Positions 18,560 through 27,696 are shown, counted from the stretch's first letter. The stretch: 64,000 bases of DNA from Pandoraea anapnoica (GCF_902459765.1 NZ_CABPSP010000012.1:62001-126000), one strand, 5' to 3'. Notes: generated from the letters alone by a model not told the origin. Translations and numbers: made by a program.

Positions 18560-19069
18560 TCATCCGCCTTCGCCGTTGGCGATCACCCGTCGCAGCAGAC
18601 TCTTCAGAAACCCGATTTCCTCGACGCTGAAACCGCTCATCAGATGGTCGGCAGCACGGGTGAAGATGTCGGGCATCCGGTCGGCCATTGCATTGCCAGC
18701 CTCCGTTGCACTCAGGTTCACGGTGCGGCGGTCCATCTTGCTGCGCTCGCGAATGAGCAATCCGTGGGCTTCGAGCCGGTCGAGCAGGCGAGTGACCGCG
18801 CTTGCATCGATACAGTAGTCACGGGCGAGGTCCGCCGCCGTCTTGCTCTTGCCTGTCGCCACCTTGTAAAGCATGGTCGCCTGCGTGCTGGTAAGGCCGT
18901 ACTGCGAGGTTTCCTTCGTCAGTTCCGCCAGAATCAGCTGACGCACACGCGCCACGAGATACCCGAGGGAATCGTCGATGTCGTAACCGTTACGCGGGGG
19001 ATCGGCTTGCGGCGCTTCCGGCTGAGACGTCGGCGCGGTCGCGGAGAAAGTGACGGAAGGATCGGACAT
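18560..19069 (-). CDS. MarR-family transcriptional repressor of the efflux operon
   Basis: The 169-residue protein has a winged-helix domain of MarR type (about 60-140), with GLTSTQATMLYKVATGKSKTAADLARDYCIDASAVTRLLDRLE as the DNA-binding core and RSKMDRRTVNLSATEAG as the wing. The first 28 residues are hydrophilic and probably disordered. It is the first gene of the efflux operon and its promoter is flanked by two copies of a 14-bp repeat, so autoregulation with ligand relief is expected from the family. Confidence 0.92.
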   Translation of the reverse strand: MSDPSVTFSATAPTSQPEAPQADPPRNGYDIDDSLGYLVARVRQLILAELTKETSQYGLTSTQATMLYKVATGKSKTAADLARDYCIDASAVTRLLDRLEAHGLLIRERSKMDRRTVNLSATEAGNAMADRMPDIFTRAADHLMSGFSVEEIGFLKSLLRRVIANGEGG

Positions 19070-19080
19070 TTTCGTGCAGC

Positions 19081-19094
19081 TGCAATAGTTGACT
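19081..19094. promoter_or_regulatory. MarR operator repeat, copy 1
   Basis: TGCAATAGTTGACT lies just downstream of the marR -10 box, over the expected transcription start. It is identical to the copy at 19135-19148. Its core TAGT-TG-ACT has partial dyad symmetry. Confidence 0.7.
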
Positions 19095-19101
19095 TGTCAC
19101 G

Positions 19102-19129
19102 ATTATAGCGGGTACTTAATTAATTTCAA
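19102..19129 (-). promoter_or_regulatory. marR promoter
   Basis: On the minus strand TTGAAA (19129-19124) and TATAAT (19107-19102) are separated by 16 bp. The two identical operator repeats bracket this promoter on either side. Confidence 0.7.
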
Positions 19130-19134
19130 GTCGA

Positions 19135-19148
19135 TGCAATAGTTGACT
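19135..19148. promoter_or_regulatory. MarR operator repeat, copy 2
   Basis: A second identical TGCAATAGTTGACT lies immediately upstream of the marR -35 box, 54 bp from copy 1. Confidence 0.7.
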
Positions 19149-19335
19149 AGGCAAATATTGCGATGGAAATTAGACGAAATGCTCTAATTTGGTGCGTAGC
19201 ATCGAAAATGTGGGGACGAGGAGGGGAGGAGAATCGCCGGTCTGTTTCGTGACGAATGTGGGTCAATCGGCGAATCAGAGAGGCATGCCGTTGTTGCAAT
19301 GCAGAAAGGCCATGACGTGAGACATGCGCAAGTGG

Positions 19336-19341
19336 TAGAAT
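19336..19341 (+). promoter_or_regulatory. Probable -10 box of typA
   Basis: TAGAAT stands 37 bp before the typA ATG. The matching -35 (ATGACG near 19312-19317, 18-bp spacer) is weak. Confidence 0.4.
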
Positions 19342-19378
19342 CGCGGATTCCTCAAAGGCTTTTTCGAGCACCCCTTTC

Positions 19379-21202
19379 ATGACCCGCGCTCTCCGTAATA
19401 TCGCCATCATCGCGCACGTCGACCACGGCAAAACCACGCTCGTCGACCAGTTGCTGCGCCAGTCGGGCACCTTCCGCGAAAACCAGCAAGTCGCTGAACG
19501 CGTGATGGACTCGAACGACATCGAAAAAGAGCGCGGCATCACGATCCTCGCCAAAAACTGCGCCGTCGAATACGAAGGCACGCACATCAACATCGTCGAT
19601 ACCCCGGGACACGCGGACTTCGGCGGTGAAGTGGAGCGTGTGCTCTCGATGGTCGACAGCGTTCTGCTGGTGGTCGACGCCGTCGAAGGCCCGATGCCGC
19701 AAACGCGCTTCGTGACTCGCAAGGCCCTGGGCCTCGGTCTGAAGCCGATCGTCGTGGTCAACAAGATCGACCGCCCGGGCGCGCGTCCGGACTGGGTCAT
19801 CGACCAGACGTTCGACCTGATGGACAAGCTTGGCGCCACCAACGAACAGCTCGACTTCCCGGTCGTCTACGCTTCGGCCCTGAACGGTTTCGCAAGCCTT
19901 GATTCGGATGTCCGCGAAGGCACCATGAAGCCGCTGTTCGACGCGATTCTCGAACACGTGCCGGTTCGCGACGCCGATCCGGATGCCCCGCTGCAGCTGC
20001 AAATCAGCTCGCTCGACTACTCGACGTTCGTCGGCCGTATCGGTATCGGCCGTATCACGCGTGGCCGCGTCAAGCCGGGCCAGCAAGTGGTGATGCGTTC
20101 GGGCCCGGACGGTGAAATTCTCAAGCGCAAGATCAATCAAGTGCTGACCTTCAAGGGTCTGGAGCGCGTGATGTCGGACGAAGGCGCCGAAGCTGGCGAC
20201 ATCGTGCTGATCAACGGTATTGAAGACGTGGGTATCGGCGTGACCATCTGCGACGTGGATACGCCGGAAGCGCTGCCGCTGCTGACCGTCGACGAGCCGA
20301 CGCTCACGATGAACTTCTGCGTGAACACGTCGCCGCTCGCCGGCCGTGAAGGCAAGTTCGTGACGAGCCGTCAGATCCGCGACCGTCTGGACAAGGAACT
20401 GAATCACAACGTGGCGCTGCGCGTGAAGGACACCGACAGCGACTCGGTCTTTGAAGTGTCGGGCCGTGGCGAACTGCACCTGACGATTCTGATCGAGAAC
20501 ATGCGTCGCGAAGGCTATGAACTGGCCGTGTCGCGTCCGCGCGTGGTGATCAAGGAAATCGACGGCGTGAAGCACGAGCCGTACGAAATGCTGACCATCG
20601 ACCTGGAAGACGAACACCAGGGCGGCGTCATGGAAGAAATCGGTCGTCGTAAAGGCGAAATGCTGGACATGGTGTCGGACGGTCGTGGCCGTACGCGTCT
20701 TGAATACCGCATTCCGGCCCGCGGCCTGATCGGCTTCCAGGGCGATTTCCTGTCGATGACCCGTGGTACGGGCCTGATGAGCCACATCTTCGATGCGTAC
20801 GCACCGGTCAAGGATGGTTCGCTGGGTGAGCGTCGTAACGGCGTGTTGATCTCGCAGGACAACGGCGATGCCGTGGCCTACGCACTGTGGAAGCTGCAGG
20901 ATCGGGGTCGCATGTTCGTGAAGCCGGGTGACGCCCTCTATGAAGGCATGATCATCGGTATTCATAGCCGCGATAACGACCTCGTGGTCAACCCGATCAA
21001 GGGCAAGCAGCTCACGAACGTGCGTGCGTCGGGTACCGACGAAGCCGTGCGTCTGGTGCCGCCGATCGCGATGAGCCTCGAATACGCGGTGGAATTCATC
21101 GACGACGACGAACTGGTCGAAGTCACGCCGCAGACGATTCGCCTGCGCAAGCGTCACCTGATCGAACACGAGCGCAAGCGCGCTTCGCGCGAAGAGAAGT
21201 AA
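19379..21202 (+). CDS. typA: Ribosome-associated GTPase TypA/BipA
   Basis: TypA is a translational GTPase related to EF-G that acts in 50S assembly and stress adaptation. The 607-residue protein has AHVDHGKT at 12-19, [16 protein letters not shown] for switch [15 protein letters not shown] for G4, and the BipA-specific C-terminal half containing RRKGEMLDM and [19 protein letters not shown]. It is transcribed divergently from marR and has its own terminator. Confidence 0.98.
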   Translation: MTRALRNIAIIAHVDHGKTTLVDQLLRQSGTFRENQQVAERVMDSNDIEKERGITILAKNCAVEYEGTHINIVDTPGHADFGGEVERVLSMVDSVLLVVDAVEGPMPQTRFVTRKALGLGLKPIVVVNKIDRPGARPDWVIDQTFDLMDKLGATNEQLDFPVVYASALNGFASLDSDVREGTMKPLFDAILEHVPVRDADPDAPLQLQISSLDYSTFVGRIGIGRITRGRVKPGQQVVMRSGPDGEILKRKINQVLTFKGLERVMSDEGAEAGDIVLINGIEDVGIGVTICDVDTPEALPLLTVDEPTLTMNFCVNTSPLAGREGKFVTSRQIRDRLDKELNHNVALRVKDTDSDSVFEVSGRGELHLTILIENMRREGYELAVSRPRVVIKEIDGVKHEPYEMLTIDLEDEHQGGVMEEIGRRKGEMLDMVSDGRGRTRLEYRIPARGLIGFQGDFLSMTRGTGLMSHIFDAYAPVKDGSLGERRNGVLISQDNGDAVAYALWKLQDRGRMFVKPGDALYEGMIIGIHSRDNDLVVNPIKGKQLTNVRASGTDEAVRLVPPIAMSLEYAVEFIDDDELVEVTPQTIRLRKRHLIEHERKRASREEK

Positions 21203-21270
21203 CGCCGGCGATGGTAGCGCGGCGCAACGGATGAAACGTCCGTCGCGCTGCGGGATCCGTCTGTTGGAAG

Positions 21271-21298
21271 AAAAGCCGGTGCCATGCGCCGGCTTTTT
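21271..21298 (+). terminator. Terminator after typA
   Basis: AAAAGCCGG (21271-21279) pairs with CCGGCTTTT (21289-21297) with a 9-base loop, and the 3' arm ends in five T. Confidence 0.85.
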
Positions 21299-21360
21299 GC
21301 TTTTGTCATCCCGAACTTTCATCCCCCAATCCGTTGACGTTTCCGGAGTCCTTGCCTGAC

Positions 21361-22473
21361 ATGACCGATTTTGTTCGAACCGAAATCCGTGGCCGTATCG
21401 GCTTCATCACGCTGACGCGCCCGAAGGCACTCAATGCGTTGTCGCACGACATGATTCGTGCGATGGCTGCCGCGCTCGATCAGTGGTGCGACGATCCCAA
21501 GGTGCTGGGCGTCGTACTGCAAGGTGAGGGTGAGAAGGGGCTGTGCGCGGGAGGTGATATTCGCTACTTCCATGAGGCCGTCAGCGCAGGCCGCACCGAC
21601 ATCATGGACTTCTTCACCGACGAATATCGGCTCAACTACAAGATCGCGTCGTATCCGAAGCCGTACATCGCACTGATGGACGGCGTGGTCATGGGCGGTG
21701 GCATGGGCATCTCGCAAGGCGCGACGTTGCGCATCGTCACCGAGGCGACGCGCATGGCGATGCCCGAGACGGCTATCGGTCTGTTTCCGGATGTTGGCGG
21801 CGGGTTCTTCCTTGCGAATCTCGCGGGGCATCTCGGTGAGTACCTTGGCACCACGGGGATCGTGTTCGGTGCAGTCGATGCGTGTGAAATCGGTTTGGCG
21901 GACGTGGTGGTGCCGCGCACGTCGTTGCCCGAGTTGTGCGACCGGCTGGCCAATGGCCACTGGCAGGATAGCGATGCCGTGCTTGACGCGGCACGTACGT
22001 TCGCGCGCGAAAGTCTGCCGCCTGCCGGTCTCGCACCCGGTAAGCTCGCACCGTTGCGCAGCGTGATCGATGAACACTTCGGTCTCGCAGACATGCCTGC
22101 GATTCTGAAGGGCCTAAAACTCGAAGCGCGTTGCGAATACTCGGGCTGGGCGGAGGAGACGGAGGACCTGCTGCGCACCAAGCGGTCGCCGTTGATGACA
22201 TGCGTGGCGCTTGAGCAGGTGCGTCGTGCCCGCAAGTTGTCCCTCGCGGACGAACTGCGTGAAGAGTGGTTGATGATGCGCAGCGTCTTCAATCTGGACG
22301 GCCGCACCGGTGCCGAAGGCGTCGAGGGCATTCGCGCGATGGTGATCGACAAGGACCACAAGCCGCGCTGGCAGCACGCGAACATCGAAGCCGTAAAGCC
22401 GGAAGACGTTGCGCGCTTCTTCGGCGGCGAGCGCCACGGTGCCGATAATCCGTTGCTCACGCTCGGGCAGTGA
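21361..22473 (+). CDS. Enoyl-CoA hydratase/isomerase family, 3-hydroxyisobutyryl-CoA hydrolase type
   Basis: The 370-residue crotonase-fold protein matches the longer ECH_2 subgroup, which includes 3-hydroxyisobutyryl-CoA hydrolase of valine degradation. Motifs are GLCAGGDIR (oxyanion-hole strand, about 60-68), DGVVMGGGMGIS, and MPETAIGLFPDVGGGFFL with the catalytic Glu region. I prefer ATG 21361 (MTDFVRTEIRGRIG); a TTG 27 bp earlier has no better ribosome site. The neighbours give no pathway context, so hydrolase versus hydratase is not settled. Confidence 0.85.
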   Translation: MTDFVRTEIRGRIGFITLTRPKALNALSHDMIRAMAAALDQWCDDPKVLGVVLQGEGEKGLCAGGDIRYFHEAVSAGRTDIMDFFTDEYRLNYKIASYPKPYIALMDGVVMGGGMGISQGATLRIVTEATRMAMPETAIGLFPDVGGGFFLANLAGHLGEYLGTTGIVFGAVDACEIGLADVVVPRTSLPELCDRLANGHWQDSDAVLDAARTFARESLPPAGLAPGKLAPLRSVIDEHFGLADMPAILKGLKLEARCEYSGWAEETEDLLRTKRSPLMTCVALEQVRRARKLSLADELREEWLMMRSVFNLDGRTGAEGVEGIRAMVIDKDHKPRWQHANIEAVKPEDVARFFGGERHGADNPLLTLGQ

Positions 22474-22615
22474 TTCACGGCGCGCGCGCCTTGCAAGGCA
22501 AGTGAACCCGTCCGCCGGTCGTCGTAGCGAATAAGCTGCACGAACCAGTGCGCTACGGTAGCTTCAGCCCGTATTCGCGTAACGCGCTAACGAGCTAAAG
22601 GACCAACGCAATTCA

Positions 22616-23038
22616 TCAAACCGCCGCCTGGCAGAATTGTTCGCCAACGGCCTGATCGAGTTTGCGGCAGATGTCGGCGAACGTGCCGACCATCACGATG
22701 TGCGATCTGTCGCGATAGACGCGCACATCGTGACCTTCCTGCGTGTCATGCGCTTCACGACGTGCCTGCTGTTCCCGAACGTTGCGCAACGCTTTCACGG
22801 CTTTTCCGGCGGGGCAGCCTCGGCGGGTAGCCGACGCGACGGCGGCCGCAATTGTGCGCGGCAGCGTGGTCGTGCGAGTGCGGGTGGGCACGGTGTAGGA
22901 GCGGGCGATGGCGGGTGCCGAAGCGAACGGCCCAGACAGCGCAGAGAGACCGTATACCGCAGAGAGGCGGGTCTGCGATGACACGCGAACGGGCGATTGG
23001 CCGAGAGACGTACGCAGCAAACCAAAGAGTCGAGCCAT
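22616..23038 (-). CDS. Conserved small basic protein downstream of lexA
   Basis: I do not know a function for this 140-residue protein. The start at 23038 has AAGGA eight bases upstream. The N-terminal half is Arg/Ser/Thr-rich and basic (including SYTVPTRTRTTTLPRTIAAAV), and the C-terminal half looks folded (DVRVYRDRSHIVMVGTFADICRKLDQAV). It lies 194 bp after lexA on the same strand. The frame quality of the C-terminal half and the ribosome site argue that it is real. Confidence 0.65.
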   Translation of the reverse strand: MARLFGLLRTSLGQSPVRVSSQTRLSAVYGLSALSGPFASAPAIARSYTVPTRTRTTTLPRTIAAAVASATRRGCPAGKAVKALRNVREQQARREAHDTQEGHDVRVYRDRSHIVMVGTFADICRKLDQAVGEQFCQAAV

Positions 23039-23232
23039 GATGCGATCCTTCTTTCAAAGCGGGTCAGAGGGACATGTCTTGCTGCGAATGGCGCTTATCT
23101 CACAAATCGCAGGCGCAGCAGGGCACGGGCGCCGGACCCAGCCCGGCGCAATCAAATGCAAATCTTCAGGGAGTGGGGCGAGTCGCTAAGTCGCGTTGCC
23201 CCGGTTCGCGATGGGCGACCGTCAGCGGCCGC

Positions 23233-23886
23233 TCATAGATCGTTGTTGCGAATCAGACCGACCGCAATCCCTTCCAGCGCGAAATCACCGCTGCCTTCGT
23301 CGACATTGATGTTCTCGAAGTCGGGGTTCTCGGCGATCAGTTCGACGCCGCCCTTCACGCGGTGAAAACGTTTGACGGTCACGTCGTCGCCGATGCGTGC
23401 CACGACGATCTGACCTTCGCGCGCGTCGGCAGCCTTCTGCACGGCAAGCAGGTCGCCGTCGAGAATGCCCGCGTCGCGCATCGACATTCCGCGCACCTTC
23501 AGCAAGTAATCGGGCTGACGCGCAAACATGTTCGGGTCGCACTGAAAGTTGCGTTCGATATGTTCCTGCGCCAGGATCGGGCTACCCGCAGCGACACGGC
23601 CGACGAGCGGCAGCGACAACTGCATGAGGCCCATGTGCGGCAGCGTGAACTGATGCGTGCCGCCCGCGTCGTCCAGACGCTTGAGGCGAATGCCTCGCGA
23701 TTGACCGGCGGCAAGCTCGATGACACCTTTGCGCGCCAGTGCCCGCAGGTGCTCCTCGGCGGCGTTGGCGGAGGAGAAGCCCAGTTCTGCGGCAATCTCC
23801 GCGCGCGTCGGCGGAAAGCCGGTGCGCTCGATCGCTTGCTGAACCAGTTCGTAGACCTGCTGTTGACGGGCGGTAAGTTTGATCAT
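23233..23886 (-). CDS. lexA: SOS repressor LexA
   Basis: LexA represses DNA-damage genes and cleaves itself when RecA is activated. The 217-residue protein starts [21 protein letters not shown] winged helix comes first (about 1-70, with [26 protein letters not shown] as the recognition part). The cleavage bond Ala100-Gly101 lies in VAAGSP, and the catalytic Ser135 (GMSMR) and Lys172 (VTVKRF) follow. A longer in-frame start at 23946 would read through both SOS boxes and is unlikely. Two LexA boxes lie just upstream, so it is autoregulated. Confidence 0.97.
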   Translation of the reverse strand: MIKLTARQQQVYELVQQAIERTGFPPTRAEIAAELGFSSANAAEEHLRALARKGVIELAAGQSRGIRLKRLDDAGGTHQFTLPHMGLMQLSLPLVGRVAAGSPILAQEHIERNFQCDPNMFARQPDYLLKVRGMSMRDAGILDGDLLAVQKAADAREGQIVVARIGDDVTVKRFHRVKGGVELIAENPDFENINVDEGSGDFALEGIAVGLIRNNDL

Positions 23887-23893
23887 GGCATCA

Positions 23894-23909
23894 CTGTATG
23901 GAAGCACAG
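23894..23909. promoter_or_regulatory. LexA box 1 (proximal)
   Basis: CTGT-N8-ACAG matches the LexA consensus exactly. It begins 7 bp upstream of the lexA start codon. Confidence 0.9.
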
Positions 23910-23913
23910 GTGG

Positions 23914-23929
23914 CTGTATTTTTGTACAG
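23914..23929. promoter_or_regulatory. LexA box 2 (distal)
   Basis: A second exact CTGT-N8-ACAG with an AT-rich core lies 20 bp (centre to centre) from box 1, so two LexA dimers would bind on nearly the same DNA face. Confidence 0.92.
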
Positions 23930-24054
23930 TGTTTGCAAAAACGCAAGGGAAAACTTCATGTACTGCGTGAAGTTTCCGCCACACGTGCCCGCCGCCGTGG
24001 GCCGGACGACAGGCTTTACGTCATGGGACGCCTGTCGTCCGTCGCGCCACGGCG

Positions 24055-24297
24055 TTACGCATACTTGTCCATGCGAACGATCGTCAGCGTTCCGCCCACG
24101 TTCTCCACGCGTACCCGGACCTTGTCGCCCGCGTGCACACTTTTGGCCATGGCAGCGTCCTTCGCTTTGTAGGCCATCGTGATGGCAGGCATGGCGATGT
24201 TGCTCATCGCGCCGTGAACGAGCATCACCATACCGGTCGAGGTGTATAGCAATACTGAAACGCCGAGTCCGTCGTCGTGTATCACTACGTCGTTCAT
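24055..24297 (-). CDS. CusF-like copper-binding domain protein, probably degenerate
   Basis: The 80-residue frame matches the small CusF metal-chaperone domain: HGAMSNIAMPAITMAYKAKDAAM followed by AGDKVRVRVENVGGTLTIVRM. Aligned to E. coli CusF by spacing, His36 is kept (H28), Trp44 is Met (M36), Met47 is Ile (I39) and Met49 is kept (M41). CusF proteins are periplasmic, yet no signal peptide precedes this domain: upstream sequence belongs to the 3' end of the monooxygenase gene 13 bp away. No good ribosome site precedes ATG 24297. It is therefore a shortened or decaying chaperone gene, or a cytoplasmic variant. Confidence 0.5.
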   Translation of the reverse strand: MNDVVIHDDGLGVSVLLYTSTGMVMLVHGAMSNIAMPAITMAYKAKDAAMAKSVHAGDKVRVRVENVGGTLTIVRMDKYA

Positions 24298-24310
24298 CCG
24301 CGCGGCGGAC

Positions 24311-25822
24311 TCAGACGACAAACCAGCGGCACAACGCGTCTTCCAGCCCAGCGAGTTCGTCGGCGCAATCCGGCTCACTGCGCCATGCAATGCAAGCATC
24401 GGGTCGCAGCAGCCAGGACGGGCCTTCCGCAACGGGGATACAGCGTACCTGTGACGTCATGGATGTCACGCGTTGCGATGCACGCCGATCCCCGGTGCCG
24501 TCGAGCAGGGCACCGTGACCGTCTTGCATGGTGTCGAAAACGCGCGCGCCGTCTGCGAGTTGCCAATCGCCCGCCAGACGACCGACATCCGGGTGCGAGC
24601 CCTCGGACGCCACAAGCTCGTATCGTGTCGACACACCGGTCATCATCTCCCCTATGAAGCGGTTGACGTCGTCGAAGTCCATCAGTTTGGCGATGAGATC
24701 GCGCATTGCGCCCGATTGCGGGTCTGGACGCAGGATCGCCACTTGCGCCCGTGTATTCCCCAGCACCGCTTCGGCTACCGGACGCCGCTCTGCGGTGTAA
24801 GTCGCGAGCAAGCTTTCAGGCATATCGCCGCGAATGACGGCGGCGAGTTTCCAGCCAAGGTTGGCAGCGTCAAGCAGGCCAAGGCTCAGGCCCTGGCCGC
24901 CGAACGGCGAGTGAACGTGTGCGGCGTCGCCTGCGAGGAACACGCGTCCCTGCTGGTAGGTGTCGACGAGACGCGTGTTGTCTGCCCAGCGACTGGCGGC
25001 ATGCAGCGCTCTCAGGCGCACCTCCTGGCCGCTGGTGCGGCGCAGGACCGCTTCGATCTCTTCGCGCGTGACAGGCGCTTGCCGATCCTCAGGCGGCCCG
25101 GAAAAGTCGAGCATGAACAGGCGTCCGGGCACAGGTCCGTAGCAAAACACCCCCCGCTCGGTGCGATTCCATCCGATAGGCAACAAGCGCTCGGGGTAAT
25201 CGACGTCGGCCGTCGCCTGATAAAAGGTGAGCGTCGGCGTGGTGCCGGGGAACGCGAAGTCGCACATCTTGCGCACAGTGCTGCGCCCGCCGTCGCACCC
25301 GATGAGGTAAGCCGCGCGCACGCGACCGGGCCCGGTGGGCGAGACCCACGAGACCTCTACGCCGTCATCGGAATTCTCAATCCCCGTCACTTCATGTTCG
25401 CGCCGCACTTCAATGCCAAGTGCCTGCGCTCGTGCGGCCAGCATGGCTTCCAGTGCGGGCTGATCGACGTGACGCGGTCGCCTGTCGGGGTCGACCTGTG
25501 CGTCGCGCCGAATGAGGGAAAGCCCGGCGAAATGGCCATTAAACTTCGAAGCACGGACGCTCAGATCTGCGCCCGTCTGCTGGGTGAACGCCTGCATCGC
25601 CTGCGCGTTGCGCTGCTGTGCGTCGTCGATGGCCATGCGCATGCCACGACGCAACAGCGCTTCGCCCGCAAGTGGCCCGAACGACAGCGCCTTCATCGCC
25701 TGACTGGGCGACGCCAGCCGTTCGAGCACGAGCACGCGTGCGCCGCCGAGCGTCAGTTCGATGGCGGCGAGCAGCCCGACGGGACCGGCACCGACCACTA
25801 CAACATCTATGGAGTTTGTCAT
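24311..25822 (-). CDS. FAD-dependent aromatic monooxygenase (PheA/TfdB family)
   Basis: This flavoprotein would hydroxylate an aromatic or polyketide-like substrate with NAD(P)H and oxygen. The 503-residue protein starts with a Rossmann motif VVVGAGPVGLLAAIEL (GxGxxG at 11-16), has the DG-type motif YLIGCDGGRSTVRK, and the FAD ribityl-binding motif GRVFLAGDAAHVHSPFGGQG (about 290-309). A C-terminal thioredoxin-like part is short. The substrate is not deducible. It is transcribed divergently from a TetR gene, and an inverted repeat overlaps its start codon. Confidence 0.88.
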   Translation of the reverse strand: MTNSIDVVVVGAGPVGLLAAIELTLGGARVLVLERLASPSQAMKALSFGPLAGEALLRRGMRMAIDDAQQRNAQAMQAFTQQTGADLSVRASKFNGHFAGLSLIRRDAQVDPDRRPRHVDQPALEAMLAARAQALGIEVRREHEVTGIENSDDGVEVSWVSPTGPGRVRAAYLIGCDGGRSTVRKMCDFAFPGTTPTLTFYQATADVDYPERLLPIGWNRTERGVFCYGPVPGRLFMLDFSGPPEDRQAPVTREEIEAVLRRTSGQEVRLRALHAASRWADNTRLVDTYQQGRVFLAGDAAHVHSPFGGQGLSLGLLDAANLGWKLAAVIRGDMPESLLATYTAERRPVAEAVLGNTRAQVAILRPDPQSGAMRDLIAKLMDFDDVNRFIGEMMTGVSTRYELVASEGSHPDVGRLAGDWQLADGARVFDTMQDGHGALLDGTGDRRASQRVTSMTSQVRCIPVAEGPSWLLRPDACIAWRSEPDCADELAGLEDALCRWFVV

Positions 25823-25853
25823 ATACTTCGTATAAATATGTACTGAGTATATG
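25820..25853. promoter_or_regulatory. Putative TetR operator between monooxygenase and regulator
   Basis: CATATACT (25820-25827) and AGTATATG (25846-25853) form an 8-bp inverted repeat with an 18-bp AT-rich spacer that has further partial symmetry. It fills most of the 54-bp divergent gap and covers the monooxygenase start codon. Confidence 0.55.
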
Positions 25854-25876
25854 TAAACTAGGCCATCAGGAACCTC

Positions 25877-26515
25877 ATGTCAACGCCAACCGATTTGAGA
25901 TCGAGAAAGCGCCTTGCTACCCGGCAGGGCATTTCCAATGCCGCGACACGGCTTTTCCACGAACACGGCTTCGATCATGTGACGGTCGACCAGATCGCGG
26001 CGGCCGCCGACGTCGGGCGCATGACCGTTTTCAATTACTTCCCCCGTAAGGAAGACATGTTCTTCGACCGGGACGAGGAGGGGCGCGACGCGCTTCGGCA
26101 AGCCATCCATGAGCGGGACGCCGGTGTCTCGCCCGTCGAGGCGCTGCGGCGTCTGGCGCATCGTCTGGTGGCGCAGAACAGCCCCTTTGTGAACTTTTCG
26201 GCCCAGAGCCAGGGCTTCATCCGAACGATCGAAGGCAGTGAGACGCTCAAGGCACGCGCCCGGGCGATCCGGGACGAGCTGGCCGACGTTGTGGCGCAGG
26301 CGCTCGCCGAAACGGTCGACCGGCCGACGCCGGACGTCGACGCGCAACTGGCCGCTGGGCTGTTGCTCGCCGCGTGGACGGTTGCCTTCCTTAGCGCCCA
26401 TCGCACGTTCGGCCTGACGCAGGACACCGTTGCTGCACAGAAATCCTTCCTGAGCCTTGTAGACAGGGGCTGTGCAGGCGTTGCTGCCGCACTGACCGGC
26501 ACCCCCTACGTCTGA
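25877..26515 (+). CDS. TetR-family transcriptional regulator
   Basis: The 212-residue protein has an N-terminal TetR helix-turn-helix (about 20-62: TRLFHEHGFDHVTVDQIAAAADVGRMTVFNYFPRKEDMFFD) and a helical ligand-binding domain. Divergent orientation from the FAD monooxygenase with a shared inverted repeat suggests that it represses that gene and responds to its substrate. Confidence 0.9.
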   Translation: MSTPTDLRSRKRLATRQGISNAATRLFHEHGFDHVTVDQIAAAADVGRMTVFNYFPRKEDMFFDRDEEGRDALRQAIHERDAGVSPVEALRRLAHRLVAQNSPFVNFSAQSQGFIRTIEGSETLKARARAIRDELADVVAQALAETVDRPTPDVDAQLAAGLLLAAWTVAFLSAHRTFGLTQDTVAAQKSFLSLVDRGCAGVAAALTGTPYV

Positions 26516-26556
26516 TGGCTTCCTCGTCAGCACAATTTCTCTAATCCTTATTCCGG

Positions 26557-26592
26557 CATAAACAAAAGCGAAAATATTATTTTTAATTATTT
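26557..26592 (+). promoter_or_regulatory. AT-rich region upstream of sbp, possible CysB site
   Basis: A strongly AT-rich block stands out against the GC-rich surroundings 57-92 bp before sbp. CysB-family activators bind AT-rich sites just upstream of cys promoters, and a cysB-type gene closes this operon. No sharp dyad is visible. Confidence 0.4.
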
Positions 26593-26648
26593 AGACGCCC
26601 TCATAGACTGGCCTCCTACACACGAGAAGCAAACAAGGAGTGCAAGTC

Positions 26649-27680
26649 ATGAACAAAGCAGCACGGGGATGGAAAGCTAAGAAGCTGGCAGTCGCGCTGG
26701 GTGGTCTGGCGCTGGCCGCCGGCATGACGATTCAGGCGCAGGCCGCAAGCCTGTCGCTGCTCAACGTGTCGTACGACCCGACGCGTGAGCTGTACGCCGA
26801 CTACAACAAGGCCTTCGAGGCCCACTACAAGCAAGTCGCTGGCGACACGGTGACGGTGAAAGCTTCGCACGGCGGCTCGGGCAAGCAGGCCCGTACCGTG
26901 CTCGACGGCGCACCTGCTGACGTCGTCACGCTTGGCATCTCCGCCGATATCGACGAACTGGCCACCGCCGGTCTCGTGAACAAGGATTGGCAGAAGCGTC
27001 TGCCGGACAACGCCACGCCGTACACGTCGACCATCGTGTTGCTCGTGCGCAAGGGCAACCCCAAGGGCATCAAGGACTGGAACGACCTCGCCAAGCCGGG
27101 CATCAGCGTGGTGACGCCGAACCCGAAGACGTCGGCTGGCGCGCGCTGGAACTACCTCGCCGCATGGCTTTACGCGCTCAAGCAACCGGGCGGTAACGAG
27201 CAGAAGGCGCAGGATTTTGTGAAGGCCATTTACAAAAACGTCGGCGTGCTGGATTCAGGCGCGCGCGGCGCGACCACGACCTTCGTGGAGCGCGGCATCG
27301 GCGACGTGCTGATCGCCTGGGAAAACGAAGCGCTGTTGTCGGTGAAGGACCTCGGTCCGGACAAGTTCGACATCGTGGTGCCGTCGTCGTCGATTCTGAC
27401 GGAACCACCGGTGGCGATCGTCGACAAGAACGTCGACAAGCACGGTACGCGCAAGGCCGCCGAAGCCTACCTGCAATGGCTGTACTCGCCGCAGGGGCAG
27501 GAGATCGCCGCGAAGCACTTCTATCGTCCGCGCTCGCCGGAAATCGCAAAGAAGTACGAGTCGCAGTATCCGAAGCTCAAGCTCTATACGGTGGACGCCG
27601 ATCTGGGCGGCTGGACTAAGACGCAGGCGAAGCACTTCGCCGACGGCGGCATCTTCGACCAGATCTACACCAAGAAGTAA
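26649..27680 (+). CDS. sbp: Periplasmic sulfate-binding protein
   Basis: Sbp captures sulfate for the CysTWA ABC importer. The 343-residue protein has a Sec signal peptide (cleavage likely after AQA, residue 32) and the mature start [20 protein letters not shown] typical of sulfate-binding proteins, with [16 protein letters not shown] and [13 protein letters not shown] as ligand-pocket segments. AAGGAG lies eight bases before ATG 26649; an earlier GTG at 26640 overlaps that site and is rejected. First gene of the sulfate operon. Confidence 0.96.
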   Translation: MNKAARGWKAKKLAVALGGLALAAGMTIQAQAASLSLLNVSYDPTRELYADYNKAFEAHYKQVAGDTVTVKASHGGSGKQARTVLDGAPADVVTLGISADIDELATAGLVNKDWQKRLPDNATPYTSTIVLLVRKGNPKGIKDWNDLAKPGISVVTPNPKTSAGARWNYLAAWLYALKQPGGNEQKAQDFVKAIYKNVGVLDSGARGATTTFVERGIGDVLIAWENEALLSVKDLGPDKFDIVVPSSSILTEPPVAIVDKNVDKHGTRKAAEAYLQWLYSPQGQEIAAKHFYRPRSPEIAKKYESQYPKLKLYTVDADLGGWTKTQAKHFADGGIFDQIYTKK

Positions 27681-27696
27681 GGGTAGGGGCCATCGC

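Noticed and set aside
22489-22498. CCTTGCAAGG palindrome after the CoA hydrolase gene
   Set aside because: At ten bases it is short enough to occur by chance and has no promoter context.
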